Part shown: positions 44,253 to 55,984 of the stretch, piece after piece
Numbering within the stretch: the stretch's first letter is position 1
Layout of the letters: each line of letters starts with the position of its first letter
Assembly: GCA_951217055.1 (NCBI GenBank)
Contig: OX578276.1
Span: 136,963,787 to 137,027,786, forward strand
DNA length: 64,000 bases
Reading direction: 5' to 3'
Source of the DNA: Gerris lacustris
Taxonomy: Eukaryota; Arthropoda; Insecta; Hemiptera; Gerridae
Program-made: the position numbers and the translations under genes
The notes under the pieces: model-generated
The model's database searches: none
Told to the model about the DNA's origin: nothing
Seen by the model: the letters and a program-made list of their open reading frames with translations, nothing else

Positions 44253-45415
44253 TTAGGGTTTTGTAGATACTTCTCAAAACCCTTATGCCGAGGGTGATGT
44301 GTCCGTCCTTCCATCGCTCTTTGATTCATAGGGCCCGAACCGTTTAAGCGTAAGTACTGAAATTTGAAACACTGGTGCAACTTTTTGACCCAACCACAGG
44401 AAAAATATACAGAAGTTCATAATTAGATTTGCGCATGCGCAATGCGAAAAAATGTGGTAAACTTAAAAATTTATATTTTTTTTAATTTTTGAGTAGGGTA
44501 TCAAATGAAAGCTGCTGAAGAGTAGGACACAAATATATATATGCTTTTTTAAATGCAGCATTCCTTAATGGTTAAATAAATCAAAATATACCCAAAAAAA
44601 AATTCCCCCCCCCCCCCTCCCCAACCACTATACATCGGCTGGCGCTAAAATTTTGAAATAATTCATGCTAATATCTTATTGTGGGGCGATGAAAATTCCG
44701 GGAGTTCATCCCAAATTTTCAAAAATTGTTAATTTTGGGTGCGAAAAAGTGAAGTGCGCCCAAAATTTTATTTTTTTTAAATTTTGAGTTGGGTATTAAA
44801 TGAAAGCTGCTGAAGAGTAGGACACAAATATATATATGCTTTTTTAAAATTTGCATTCCTTATAGGGGAAAAATATCAAAATATACACCAAAAAAAATCC
44901 CCCCCCCCCCAACCACTATAGATCGGCTGGTGCTAAAATTTCGAAATAATTCATACTAATACCTTATTGTGGGGCGATGATATTTCCGTGAGTTCATTCC
45001 CAGGTTTTAAAAATTACCAATTTTGTGCGCGAAAATTTGGAGTGCGCCCAAAATTTTATTTTTTAAAAATTTTGAGTTGGGTATCAAATGAAAGCTGCTG
45101 AAGAGTAGGATACAAATATATATTTGCTTTTTTAAATTTTTAATTCTTTATTGGTTTTATAAGTCAAAATATACCCCCAAAAAATTCCCCCCCCCCATAT
45201 TTTATATAATGGCTGGTCTTAAAATTTTGAAATGATTCATGGTTACACCGTATGGTTGGGCGATGAAAATTTCCTAAAAAATGTAATTTATCTTGTTGTT
45301 ATTACCTATTAAAAACATTGTGACCTCCCGGGGGATCGAACCCGGGACCCTTAGGATCGAAGAAAACAAATCATAATTACATAACGGGTATGCTTAATGA
45401 TCTACAAAACCCTAA
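44253..45415 (+). mobile_element. Rep-C-type element, copy 3, with three ~290-bp units
   Basis: TTAGGGTTTTGTAGAT (44253-44268) and ATCTACAAAACCCTAA (45400-45415) are perfect 16-bp inverted ends. Units are anchored by GGGTATCAAATGAAAGCTGC at about 44496 and 45079 and by GGGTATTAAATG at 44791. Each has GAAGAGTAGGA, CAAATATATAT and a C-run. Near the right end CCTCCCGGGGGATCGAACCC (45324-45343) contains, on the minus strand, a perfect box B (GGGTTCGATCC). It has the same architecture as copy 1, with a different subfamily sequence. Confidence 0.75.
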
Positions 45416-45423
45416 ATGTACTG

Positions 45424-45425
<2 letters not shown>

Positions 45426-45492
<67 letters not shown>

Positions 45493-45666
45493 TATAATAT
45501 ATATATAATATATAATATATATAATATATAATATATATATAATATATAATATATAATATAATATATATAATATATAATATATATATATAATATATATAAT
45601 ATATATAATATATATTATATATAAAATATATATATATATAATATATATATAATATATATATATATC
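45426..45666. repeat. (TA)n and TAATATATA compound microsatellite
   Basis: Pure TA at 45426-45484, followed by AATATAT variants to about 45666. Confidence 0.9.
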
Positions 45667-46123
45667 TACTTCCCTGTTATATTTTTATCAAGTTATTAAT
45701 TATTTTAACAAGGGTTATTATCCAAATTTGTGCTATAACCAACAAACTCTTGCATCACCTTCGAATAATTATCGCCAATAGAGAAGCTTATGTAATTTTA
45801 ATCTATAAAATTAACACTTCTGGCTTAAATTCAACTGAACAATACTTGATGTTTACTAAATTTATACACCCTTTGTTATCATCATTGCATCGAATCAGTT
45901 CTCAAATTCCATTTCAACAAAAAACGTTGCAAAGTAAACTGATGAAGCATACTGGTTTCAGTGGATGTAATAGGTGGTAGGTATTTGGTAGCAACTTAGA
46001 CGAGCCTAGTTAGAAACTTGGTAAAAATGTATTATTATAATATGTAACATAATAAAAGAGATTGAAACATATTAATTCTTGAAACTCAGCCAATGAACAT
46101 CTCTTGATTATGCTTTTAGCTTC
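45667..46123. other. No gene recognised
   Basis: AT-rich. A 76-codon plus-strand frame (45750-45980) shows no motif. ATTAATTCTTGAAACTCAGC near 46072 recurs near 47087 and 47346 (direct repeats around the nested element). Confidence 0.4.
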
Positions 46124-47067
46124 GTTTACACGGTGGCAATATTCTCGCGGCATTCAATGCCGCGACATTAGTGTCACATGGTATCGTCGTTTAAACAGTA
46201 GATGTCATGGCACTACAATGACGTAATATTTAATATAAAGCATCCAGACTTTTTGATATTTTGACACTAGATGTAAACCCTACCTGTAAATTCATACGTA
46301 ATTGTACATTACGCGTCGAGTGCGGAAAGTAGCATTTTGCATGCGAGTGTGGAGTTTGCACCCGAGCGACAGCGAGGAAAGTAAAACCACACGAGCAATG
46401 CAAAATGCCGTTTTCGCACGCGTTGCGTACCGTACTTTATCTATAAGATTATTAGATTGAAATAATAAATACAGAAAAAAATAAACTTGCTGTATGTAAG
46501 TTCGTATCTCTTCTCTTGATAAAGATGGCATTAATCTTGAGTTGTATTTTTTGCCGAATTAATTATTTCTGGAGGAGTATTATTCTCTACATTTTCGTCA
46601 AAGCCACTTCATTCATTCATTGTTTTTCACTAAAAACTCGATATAAACAGTTACTTTAATAAAAGAATAGCAAATTAGTTTTGTTAAATGTAAACACACT
46701 CGGTAATCGTGCGTAAAGCTGAAGAATTACTCTTCTTTACCGCGCTAGCGTGGTAAAGAAGAGGAATTCATCAGAACTATGAGACGCGCATGCGCAATGA
46801 ATACAAGTACGTAAATAATCACTTTCTACGCATCTAAACAGAGATATAATGTTTATATTTCGTATCAATCGTAGATAAAATTATTTTCATTACCTAAACT
46901 ATTCTATTGCTTTGTTCTGGTTTGCTATTTTGAAGAACTGTCACAACAGTGTAGAGAGATCGTGTGAACAGTTTATGACATTCAGTGTCATGACGGCGAG
47001 TGTCAAGCAGTTTCACGGCATTAGCGGAATGTCGTGTCATTATTGCCACCATGTGAACGAAGGTTTA
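46124..47067. mobile_element. Inverted-repeat element containing Rep-F copy 3
   Basis: The left AGCTTCGTTTACACGGTGGC and right GCCACCATGTGAACGAAGGT are inverted repeats, extending into GCAATA/TATTGC. CGCGGCATT...GACATTAG on the left has an imperfect partner with CACGGCATTAGCGG on the right. The interior 46305-46870 is Rep-F, so the smaller element probably inserted into the larger. The superfamily is uncertain. Confidence 0.55.
46305..46870 (-). mobile_element. Rep-F copy 3
   Basis: Collinear (inverted) with 4385-4960, from ACGCGTCGAGTGCGG to TATCAATCGTAGATAAAA. The minus-strand peptide TPPEIINSAKNTTQ is recognisable, but stops and a frameshift surround it. The palindrome (46722-46770) has CTTTACC/GGTAAAG arms around GCGCTAGCG. 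Confidence 0.65.
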
Positions 47068-47136
47068 GTATAATATAGAAAACTATATCAATTCTTGAAA
47101 CTCAGTCAATGAACTATGAACTTCAGTGTGCGCGTT

Positions 47137-47225
47137 AACTTAGTAAGAGTGAAGTCTGTACTACAGAATTCACTCTTACTAAGTTCAGAATTCACTCATA
47201 CCTAGTACAGAATTCACTTTTTCTA
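47137..47225. repeat. Hairpin plus short direct repeats
   Basis: AACTTAGTAAGAGTGAA (47137-47153) pairs perfectly with TTCACTCTTACTAAGTT (47169-47185). ACAGAATTCACT recurs three times in 47163-47215. Confidence 0.7.
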
Positions 47226-47239
47226 AGTAAACACCCACA

Positions 47240-47285
47240 CTGAATATGATATAATATGTCGAAACGCGTTTGTGAGTTTTAATTA
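47240..47285 (+). other. Penelope-like 3'-tail motif
   Basis: CTGAATATGATATAATATGT, then CGAAACGCGTTTGTGAGTTT. It is the plus-strand counterpart of the motif at 41060-41110, with the CGAAACG block intact. Confidence 0.35.
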
Positions 47286-47479
47286 AAAAAATCAGGCAAT
47301 GAACATTCCATGTTTTTGCTTTATTTTATAAAATTAAAAACATATATTAATTCTTGAACTCAGTTTTTGCTTTCGTTTATACAATTCCCATTTTTATTTC
47401 ATGATCAAATTAAACAAAATTTGTTAGACATTAGGCAAGGTAGGCCAGTTTATTAGATCTGTAACGTATAAGCTGTAGA

Positions 47480-47727
47480 TGAATCCAAAGAATCTGTCTC
47501 TCCACGTAAAATCAAAGAAGCTATCCGGCTTTGAGCTTGGAGTCTTTTGTTAGTATCCGACTAACGAAAGACGGCATCGTACTGCTCAAGCACTTGAGTA
47601 CTGCTTGTACACTCTAATCTCTCCTCTTCCATAATCGGGGCACTGGTGATGGCTTTATAAAAGTCGATCAAAGCTGCTTTGATAAATAAATATTATTTTA
47701 CATGGAGAGACAGTTTCTTTGTATTCA
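47480..47727. mobile_element. 248-bp MITE with ~33-bp terminal repeats
   Basis: TGAATCCAAAGAATCTGTCT with CTCCACGTAAAAT at the left is inverted at the right (ATTTTACATGGAGAGACAG...ATTCA) with three mismatches. The core is slightly GC-richer, with an imperfect CTCAAGCACTTGAGTACTG palindrome. No coding sequence is present. Confidence 0.7.
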
Positions 47728-49032
47728 TTAAGATGACCTCCATCAACTCACTTATTCCTGAATATATTACCTGTAGTTGAAAAAAACTAGGATCATATAT
47801 CTAACTAATATTCTCTTGTTGAAAAGCTGGAAATTGAGACTGAGCAAACTAAACGTACTAATAAATAGTCCTATCAGTTAATGATTAGTTTTTAATTTTT
47901 TATAATAAAAGAAGGGAAAACTGTGCAATTAATGTATTAGAGTTAAGCTAGGCAACGAAGTTGATAAAACGAAGATTGTTTAGTTTATGGGGTAAGGTAA
48001 TGGCAATGCGAAGGCTAGGAAACTAATCATTTTCTTAGTCCGTTGTTATTTTCTGTCGGTGGTTTCTCTGCTAGTTTTATAAGAGGTTAAGGAGAAAGTG
48101 TTCCTTTCCATTTCGTAGCGGTTAATATGGTTCCGTCTTCAGGCTCCTCCCGTGTCTGCTTGAGATGGCGCCCCGGCCTCGGCCTCACTTCTCCTTTTCA
48201 AAACCGGATTGTACTAAAGTCACATGTATGAAACATAAAAACTCCCATCCCGATGATGGAATTCGGATTCCATAGCAGTAACTAAACGGTTTTATAGAAT
48301 CAAGTCGTTTGAGATCTTACAGATTTATAATGTACAAGATCTTTATTCACCAATTCACCAAGCAGGGGTGCCCATATCCCCTCCCAAATCCAGCTTTAAC
48401 CCCCCTCCCCCCCCCCCCCCCCCGTCACCTAATAAACTTCAACTTTACCGGATCTCGCGACAGAGAATGTACTTACCTAGCATTCTGCATTTACTTTAGA
48501 TATTTTACATTAAAAATATTAAATTTGTAAAATTTTAAATTATTAGTAGTTTGCCTTTATTTTCTTGTATGCCTACCTTTGTATTGTACATTTTTTTTCT
48601 AAAAAATAATTAATTACTTTATAAACATTTCCTTAAACTGCGTTTGTATTGAAGGCAACTGCGGTTAGCAACTCAAATTTTAAGGAAATAAAAGTTAACT
48701 AAATTAATAAATTTGTGTACGATATTGAATTTTTGAATAAATATTGGCTGTGAAACACATTATTGCAATCTTGTAGTAATATCGGCCCATTCACGGCCCA
48801 TATCAAAAGTTGCCTTGGATCTAATCCCGGCCCTTCAGATCAATTTAATTTTTAGTGCATTGCTCTGAAATTTGAAATAAAATTGTCTTCGCTTACACAT
48901 AATTAATGCTAAAGCCATAATTTCTTTTATAACTTATAGCAAGGCGAAAGAAGTTAAACATTTAAGCAACAAAAAACTATATTTGTATTGTTACAATTAA
49001 TTCAGAAATTAAAAAGAAAAAAAAATGTTATA
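47728..49032. other. No gene recognised; C-run at 48404-48423
   Basis: A GC-richer patch with GGCGCCCCGGCCTCGGCC lies at about 48168-48186, and a long C-run interrupted by T lies in 48398-48424. No gene model is supported. Confidence 0.4.
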
Positions 49033-49596
49033 GTCAGGGTGCCCATAGGCAAAAAAGTCAATTATACATACTCTTTCCAAACCTTTTTGTATGGCTTTTT
49101 TAGGCCAAGTCTGACACCTTCCTCTGTGACTTTTTTTGGTTTTGGGGCGTTTTTCATTATTTGGGCCCTATAACTTTGACGCCTCAGACTGGAAAATCGA
49201 AAAAATTTCTGCGTAAGACAATATTAAAATGCTGAGTTATAGGGTTCAAATAATGTATCTTGAGAAAATCAGCTGGTTATAAATCATTAATTAATATTAA
49301 TTAATAATTATTAATATTAATTAATAATTATTAATATTAATTACTATTAATTAATAGTAATTACTATCCAGCTGATTTTCTCTAGATACATTATTTGAAC
49401 CCTATAACTGACGCAGAGCTTTTTCCGATTTTCCAGACTGAGGCGTCAAAGTTATAGGGCCCAAATAATGAAAAACGCCCCAAAACTAAAAAAAGTCACA
49501 GAGGAAAACGATGTCAGACTTGGCCTAATCAAGCCATACAAAATGGTTTGGAAAGAGTATGTATAATTGACTTTTTTTGCCTTTGGGCACCCTGAC
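49033..49596. mobile_element. 564-bp foldback element
   Basis: Ends GTCAGGGTGCCCATAGGC and GCCTTTGGGCACCCTGAC are inverted. Complementarity runs nearly to the centre, which is an (ATTAATATTA)n-type palindromic AT core at 49286-49366. Arms are about 230 bp with a few indels. No coding capacity. Confidence 0.75.
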
Positions 49597-49869
49597 AATT
49601 ATTGTTTATATATGTACAAATTGGTTTCAATTTCATACTTGGCTGTATTGCAGTTATTTCTTCTAAATCTATTATGCATTGGAAGATTTATATTAATATT
49701 TATTGTATTATTATACAGTAGAAGGTCTCCCCCCCCCCTCCAATTTTTCTCCAAAATTTGTCTTAATGGCGCTGTGAACGCCATGACGCCCCCTTCCGGG
49801 CACCCCTTATAATAAGAAGTATATCTTACAGTAAACGTTGTTGCTTTTTCACGACAACATATACTCCCC

Positions 49870-49920
49870 TTGAGATGTTCCCAACACTGGGTGCGAAACG
49901 TCGGAACTTTAACCCTTATG
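49870..49920 (+). other. Penelope-like 3'-tail motif
   Basis: CTTGAGATGTTCCCAACACT, then GGGTGCGAAACGTCGG. CCC pairs with GGG before GCGAAACGTC, in the manner of Penelope-like tails. Confidence 0.35.
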
Positions 49921-50536
49921 ATGTGATTACCATCGGAAGACCTCGAACTTCATATTTAGAGAAAAAGATTAAAGAATGGGCACTAAGGCACTAAGGGAGG
50001 CAGGATAGTTTTAAAATTATATTTGCCATGCTTTATCATTATTTGATAAGATTGAGCCCACTTATAGTGATTATATTTTAACCAATTATCACTCTCCTTA
50101 TTAAAAGTGTAAGTAGCATAAAAACGTTTGTTAAGCAAGACAATGTACTTGAAAGGTGTCGTCATATTGGAAGGTCAAATAATGGATAGTGCCATTATCA
50201 GAGAGCTGAACTAGCATTTGTCAATATTTCAAGCTAGCGGAACCTTTAAAGTATATTTAAAATTGTTAAATAAAAATATTATTATTATTTATCAACAAAT
50301 TATTTCATGACTAAACATATATTTATAAAATAAAAATAGTGAATGCTGACCCTGGTACCAAAGTTCAAGCTGATTTCGATTCCAAAAGGGGTAAGAGATT
50401 TTTTTCAAATTAACCTATTACATCTACGTAAAGTGGCTGAAAAAATTGATAAATTTAATTATATCCTTTGCTGACGTTCAGAGTATATATGTGATATCAA
50501 TAATTTATAACTTTTGCTAATTAAAAAAATGTATAT
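49921..50536. other. No feature recognised
   Basis: AT-rich non-coding DNA. No shared repeat was seen. Confidence 0.4.
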
Positions 50537-51278
50537 CAGGGTGGTCCAAAAGTCTCATCCTCCCCACCTCTTAACTTTTTAACGGTTTGAGATAAATTAA
50601 TGGAACATGGCATGGGGATCCATGCCATGTAAGAGGAAGTTAGTTTTCATGCAATCGCGCAGTAGGGGCACCCATCCATTTTGCCCTCAGGAATTCAACT
50701 TCTAAATTTCGAATTGGAGTGTATATTTTTGAGAGCAGATTTGAATTTTACGGTGAAAAATAAGAATATTTTATTTCAAACTTTTTTCGTATCTTCAATA
50801 TTTTGCCACCTATATGGGGCAAAAGTATAAAAATGGTAGACTTCAGTAAATTGGGGGGTTGCCCTTATTACGCGAATGGATGAATTCACACTTCCTTTTA
50901 CATGGTACAGATCCCTCAAGTTTCATTAATTTATTTCTAACCGTTTAGATTTTATAACGATATAAGTGTTATGTTTTTACTATTTTTGGAAGGGTTATTT
51001 AGCTATCTTTGTTTAATAAAGCTAATTTACTAGGCTTAATAAAGCTATAAATTTCAAGTAAAATTTAATTATTTTTCACCGTAGAATCCAAATATGCTAT
51101 CAAAATTATACACTGAATTTGAAATTTTGACGTTGGGTGGCCTGGGGCAAAGTGGGTTGTTGCCCCTAAATCGCGATGGCATGAAAATAAACTTCCCTTA
51201 ACATGATACGGGTCCCCCAATTTTTAATAATTTATTTCAAACTGTTCAAAAATTAAGAGGGGGGGGGGGGGTACCACC

Positions 51279-51281
<3 letters not shown>
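50537..51281. mobile_element. TA-flanked inverted-repeat element with three internal copies
   Basis: Left CAGGGTGGTCC and right GGTACCACCCTG lie between TA dinucleotides. Left-arm phrases (ACCGTAAAA complement, GCGATTGCATGAAAAC complement, GGGGCA) recur inverted at 51080-51230. A third, related block occurs at 50800-50950 (CACCTATATGGGGCAAAAG, TTTACATGGTACAGATCCC). It is probably a Tc1/mariner-type derivative. A G-run of 13 precedes the right end. Confidence 0.6.

Positions 51282-51338
<57 letters not shown>
51282..51338. repeat. (TA)n microsatellite
   Basis: TA repeats directly adjoining the right end of the preceding TA-targeted element. Confidence 0.9.
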
Positions 51339-51348
<10 letters not shown>

Positions 51349-52589
51349 TTGACTATAAATTAATTTCATTTGTAAATTTACAAAACAATAAATCCAATGA
51401 GTTTATTAAAGATCTATTTTTTTATGTTATAGAACTACATAATGCACACCTTATAAAAAAAACCATTGTGTACTTGAAGGTTGAACAAAGTGATCTTACT
51501 TGCATGTCTAAATTCAGTGCTGACATAAGAAGTAGGAAAGTATATTGTTTTGCTTTACATTAGTAGGTTGTTCGTTTGTTATGAATGCGTTGAGTTCATG
51601 TTGACTGTTAGGTAAGGGATTGATATAGCAATTGTTGGAAATACTTGACACAATTTGTGTAGTTGATTGTGGCCAAGTTTAAAGCCAAGGTTGTAAGATC
51701 TGGTTGAGGTTCAGGTTGATTGCCATCCCCTCAGGGTCTCTAGTCTTTAGATACCCCTTGTCCGTCTAGTAAAACCTCGTATCCCACCCCGTCCTGTACA
51801 GGGTACCCCTACCCTCCTAGTCCCCTCCCGTCAACTCCCCCTCCCGTCTTACTGCCGGCTAGCTTCAGATCTGCTCCGTCCCTCACGTCGGTACGATCAA
51901 CGCGTTATACTTTTCTCTTTCCTTTTCGTTTACTCTAATTCGATTTCGTTTTCGTAAATACGTTCGCGAGTGTTGTGTGTCTTGATTGTGAGTTTTCATT
52001 TTGTTCTGTGATGGAAGAACTGGACTAACGATTGGATTTTTATTTTAAATATTCATTGTTCTTTGGATTTTCTTCAGGTGTTGGGATTCTTTTTCTTGGT
52101 AATTAAATTTTATTTTATTTTTTATTTTTTTTTAATTGATTACCTAAGGTTATTTTAAAAAAAAAAAAAAAAAAAACACAAACATTAAATGAATTAGTTT
52201 TTATTAATTAGTTTTTATGAATTAGTTTTTTTTTAATATCTCCTACAAAATTAGCACACATTTTACAAACTCTTTATGATAAATTATTAATCCACATTAA
52301 TGACACAATTTCAACTGTTAATAGCAAATTAAGTTAACCATTTTTTTATTTTATTTAAATTTAATAATTATGGTTGGCACCCACAAGAATGCATTTATTT
52401 TATTATATGAGATTTATTTTTATTATTATTAATAATACATTTATACATTTAAGAATATGCATTATTTTTAAAATTAATCTATGTACCAAATTCAACATTT
52501 TACATGTAGATATAAAAAGTCCAGTCATGCATCATGACTTAATGAGCTAATTTTCAAAGAAATCTGAGTATTATTGGCTTATGATAATG
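51339..52589. other. Unassigned; CpG-containing pyrimidine-rich block at 51720-51990
   Basis: The block 51720-51990 (CTCCCGTCAACTCCCC, CGTCCCTCACGTCGGTACG, ACGTTCGCGAGTG) is unlike its AT-rich surroundings and could be a promoter or 5' untranslated region. A 5-codon ORF, MEELD, follows at about 52011. No initiator, start codon with a long frame, or donor site could be defended. The rest is AT-rich. Confidence 0.3.
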
Positions 52590-52800
52590 TAGGGAAATTT
52601 TGGTTTAGAATTTGGATGGGTAAAAAAAAAAAATTTTTTTTTTGGTACACACGGGTACGGGATACAAAAGTCAAAATAGTATTTACCCTTCAAGATGCAT
52701 GTCGTTGGAAAGCTCTTTAAGAGTACAGTAATTGTTGTTTTGTACACTTTTATCATATTTTCATATAAGAGGGGGGTAAAATGGAAAAAACACACAAATG
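52590..52800 (+). repeat. Rep-E fragment
   Basis: AAAGCTCTTTAAGAGTACAG, TAATTGTTG and GGGGGGTAAAATGG are the inverse of the Rep-E body at 8640-8760. This is an old partial copy. Confidence 0.5.
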
Positions 52801-53154
52801 TTGACCCTAAATTGTCAAAATATGACCCCTAAATGAACTCCAAAAATTCTGGACAACGAACTCATCCTTTCTTTTGATATTATTGACATTTTAAAATTTG
52901 TTTGAAATTTTTAAGTGCATCATCCTAAGCGGAGATATCATCTGGAGTGACACATACATGCATACATACATGTATACATATACACATACATACATGAAAA
53001 AAAGTGTTAAATTTTAAGAATAGATTCACAATGGTCTAAAAACGGATTTCCATGGAAAATGTTTTCAAAAAGTCGCATTATAAAAATTTTGAACCCATTG
53101 CAATAGCTTAATTTTCTTTGAAAATTCGCTAAAACCTAAACCACAAAGGTAAAT

Positions 53155-54455
53155 AAAAAGCTAATATACCGAAGATAACAAAAGCTATGAGATCGTTCTG
53201 AAGAACGAAATTTTGTTATCTCTCCGATTTCAAAAATTACATAGCAAAATTTCAGATTTCAGGGAACATTTTTGGTCCCATGTCTATCTCTGTCGTTCAA
53301 TTTTAACAAACCCACAAATCTTAAAAACTACTCGACCGATTTAAAAAAAAAATTGGATGGCAGGATATAATTAGCCCAATTTGGCCCCCATATAGGTTTC
53401 AACTTGCTGCGCCCATTTGTTTCTCTGTCACATGCGCACAAACATACATTTATACCTATATCTTCTAAAAGGTTAAAAAATTAAAAAAAAAGAGAAATTT
53501 AAAAGGTTTGTGGAAAGTAGCCCCAGAATAATTTCAACCGGCTAACCTCATTAAATATTGCCAAATTGATACTTTTATTAGTATAAATAAACAGGTCAAG
53601 TGTGTGCTAGTCAGCACACAGCGAGGGTCCGTAGGCCACACTGTATAATTTAAGTAGTACCCTATTGATGGTGTTTTTAAAATGCTAAAAAGCTTACTTT
53701 GAACTATCCTATGGGTCTGATATTCTCAAAACACATAAACAAACTTCCGATAAAGTATTTTTTTACCACTGAACCGGACTACAACCATATAAATACATCG
53801 AAAAGACCATAATTATAAAAAAAAACAAAAAAAAAGTATTTTGTCAATAAAAAATTAAATCATATTTTTTTCGAAATTTCCAAAAAGTGGTATCTTTACT
53901 TTTGGTTGAAGAATGTTCAGGAATTATTTCAGATTTTATGCAATTCACATAAGCGAGATAAAGGGGGGGGGGGGGACACGTTTCACAGCCGCTTCAAACT
54001 CTCCTACGCTGGCCCTATCAAAATTATAACCAAAGAATTATATATTTTTGTAATCTGCTCGACGTACCCTTTCATATGATACCCCTCACGGTGTTGAAAA
54101 AAAATTAAAAAAATTTAACCCTTAAGTTTTTTTACCCTAATTTTTTTGAAAAATATTTTTTTTAAGTCGCTATATTTTTAAAATAGGTGGGTAGGTACAG
54201 GACACATACATGGCAAATTTCAAAGTGATCGGACGAAAGGTGTAGCCTTGAGAGCAGGTGACAGGACGGACGGACAGACACACGCAGGAAAATATAAGGG
54301 TCCTTGGTTTTGCCTACGGACCCTAAAAATCAAAAGTATTTTGACAAATTTAAAGAAAGGGAGAAACAATAACTGGATATAATAGCATAACATCAATAAA
54401 GTACGTAGGATGCGAGGAAGCTATGTGCTATATGCCACACTAATTGGCAGACAGT
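53155..54455 (+). repeat. Rep-B copy interrupted by a Rep-D insertion
   Basis: The 5' part is 53155-53610 (ACCGAAGATAACAAAAGCTA, GATCGTTCTGAAGAACG, CATGCGCACAAACATACA). The 3' part resumes at 54330 with ATCAAAAGTATTTTGACAAA and ends GAGGAAGCTATGTGC... CACACTAATTGGCAGAC near 54453. In uninterrupted copies these two parts are contiguous, which proves the nesting. Confidence 0.7.
53622..54329. mobile_element. Rep-D element nested in Rep-B
   Basis: AGGGTCCGTAGGC at the left and GCCTACGGACCCT at the right are 13-bp inverted ends. The interior (read on the minus strand) contains GTATCATATGAAAGGGTACG and CAGATTACAAAAATATATAA, clearly related to the Rep-C core phrases, and a G-run at 53964-53976. 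A CAGGACGGACGGACAGACAC stretch lies near the right end. No coding. Confidence 0.65.
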
Positions 54456-54850
54456 TTATTTACTATAATTTACTGTCTATCAGTATTATAAAAGTACCTT
54501 TATATTAGTTATTATCTTTTAAATGCCATTAAAAAAAGTGAGTGGAAAGTGTACCTTATTAAATTTTAAACTACTCTCTATTTATCGAGGAGGAATCGAG
54601 AAGTTAAGGGCTAATGTTCTTAAAGTCCCTAGAATGTTTTGAGAAACGTTTGTAGGTAATGCACTTTTTTATGGTGGGTTATTTTTATTTTTATACCTAA
54701 ATTTTTTGATTCAATATTTATTTATTTATAAATTAATTTGTAAATGTATTACATAAATAAAATGTATATTAACTGACATTGATGAATAAAGCATTTAATT
54801 TAATTTTTCTATCACCAAGTACATACTACTTTTGAAAGAGCTGAGGAGTA

Positions 54851-54852
<2 letters not shown>

Positions 54853-54906
<54 letters not shown>
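54853..54906. repeat. (TA)n microsatellite
   Basis: Uninterrupted TA tract followed by GCATATTTAGAGAGAGAG. Confidence 0.9.
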
Positions 54907-54910
<4 letters not shown>

Positions 54911-55732
54911 TATTTAGAGAGAGAGATTTTGGAATGTAAAATACAAAAATAATAGCTCTTAGTGCTAGGTTCCAATAAAAGACATCTATAGTCACTTAAT
55001 CACTATTGTAAAATATTTAGCGCTCTAAGAACCAAAACCTTGTTGCGTCTCCACCTCTCTGGCTTCGTCTTCTAGAGTATAAACATTTAGAGATTAAGCC
55101 TTTAGTTTCACAGACTCAGTGATGTCTTGTAAGTCAAACATTATGTTGACACAATAATAAGGTTACAGATACTAAACCGGTCATCTTTATATAAGGACTT
55201 TGAGAAGTTATATTTTTCAATTTTGGCATTCACATTTTAATTGAGTATTTTGTTCACTTCTAGGTATTCACAATATTTTAAATCATGGGAAACAAATAAG
55301 TATGTAGTACAAATGACTTATTTAAGAACTAAGTATAGCAGCTAAAATATCTTCCTGTTTTATTTAATAGCTATGTTCTATGTTCCATTGACAATTTTGG
55401 GTGTTTTAAATGCTTTTTGCCAAATGGACTATCTACCCTAAAAAAGGTATCATATCACGAGATTGACATGTTTAATAATTCGTAAATTCAGTAGGTCCAG
55501 ACAGTTGTGTTTAATTTGTTTACAAAATCTTATATAATAAATATATAAAGTTTATTAAACTTATATGTTATATTTATCTTTCTAGTTTTATTCAACCGTG
55601 AAAACCAGAAAATTTCTAAATTCTTACAAAACTTGATTAGAAAGCACTCATATCATTTGAAGTTCAAGTGAATGTTTGCAGTAATACTGATCCAAGTGAA
55701 ACTATAGCATAATTATATAAATTTATGTAAAT
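54907..55732. other. No gene recognised
   Basis: AT-rich DNA between two (TA)n tracts. No repeat or open frame of note. Confidence 0.4.
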
Positions 55733-55744
55733 ATATATATATAT

Positions 55745-55836
55745 CAGCAGAGTAATACCGTGTTTTTGCACACTGCAATAGGCAACACAATTGTGTTGCC
55801 TATTGCAGTGTGCAAAAACACGGTATTACTCTGCTG
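55745..55836. repeat. Perfect 92-bp palindrome at the left edge of the 302-bp array
   Basis: Arms 55745-55790 and 55791-55836 are exact inverted copies of 46 bp with no spacer. The right arm is the first 46 bp of the 302-bp unit, so the left arm is a truncated inverted copy of the same unit start. Confidence 0.9.
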
Positions 55837-55941
55837 ATGTGTTTTGCCAGCCAAGCAAGAATGGCGGTATGAGAGCACCCTCGTCTCTGATAAGTCCTAT
55901 ATCTGATCTTCTTGATGTAGTATAGGTCCAGAGTTGGGTGG

Positions 55942-55984
55942 GCATCGTCGGGCCCCTGATGAGTCGGACGCGACGAAACGATGC
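55942..55984 (+). ncRNA. Hammerhead ribozyme, unit 1
   Basis: All conserved parts are present: stem III GCATCGT (55942-55948) with ACGATGC (55978-55984), the cleavage triplet GTC ending at 55949, CTGATGA (55956-55962), stem II GTCG/CGAC around a GACG loop (55963-55974) and GAAA (55975-55978). Cleavage is predicted between 55949 and 55950. Stem I is GGGCCC (55950-55955), self-complementary but with no loop, so it cannot close as a normal hairpin. It would suit pairing between two ribozymes (dimer), or a very short stem I. Confidence 0.85.

Noticed and set aside
46768..46775. A second hammerhead core suggested by TCATCAG (CTGATGA on the minus strand)
   Set aside because: No GAAAC follows a stem II at the right distance; it is part of the Rep-F palindrome flank.
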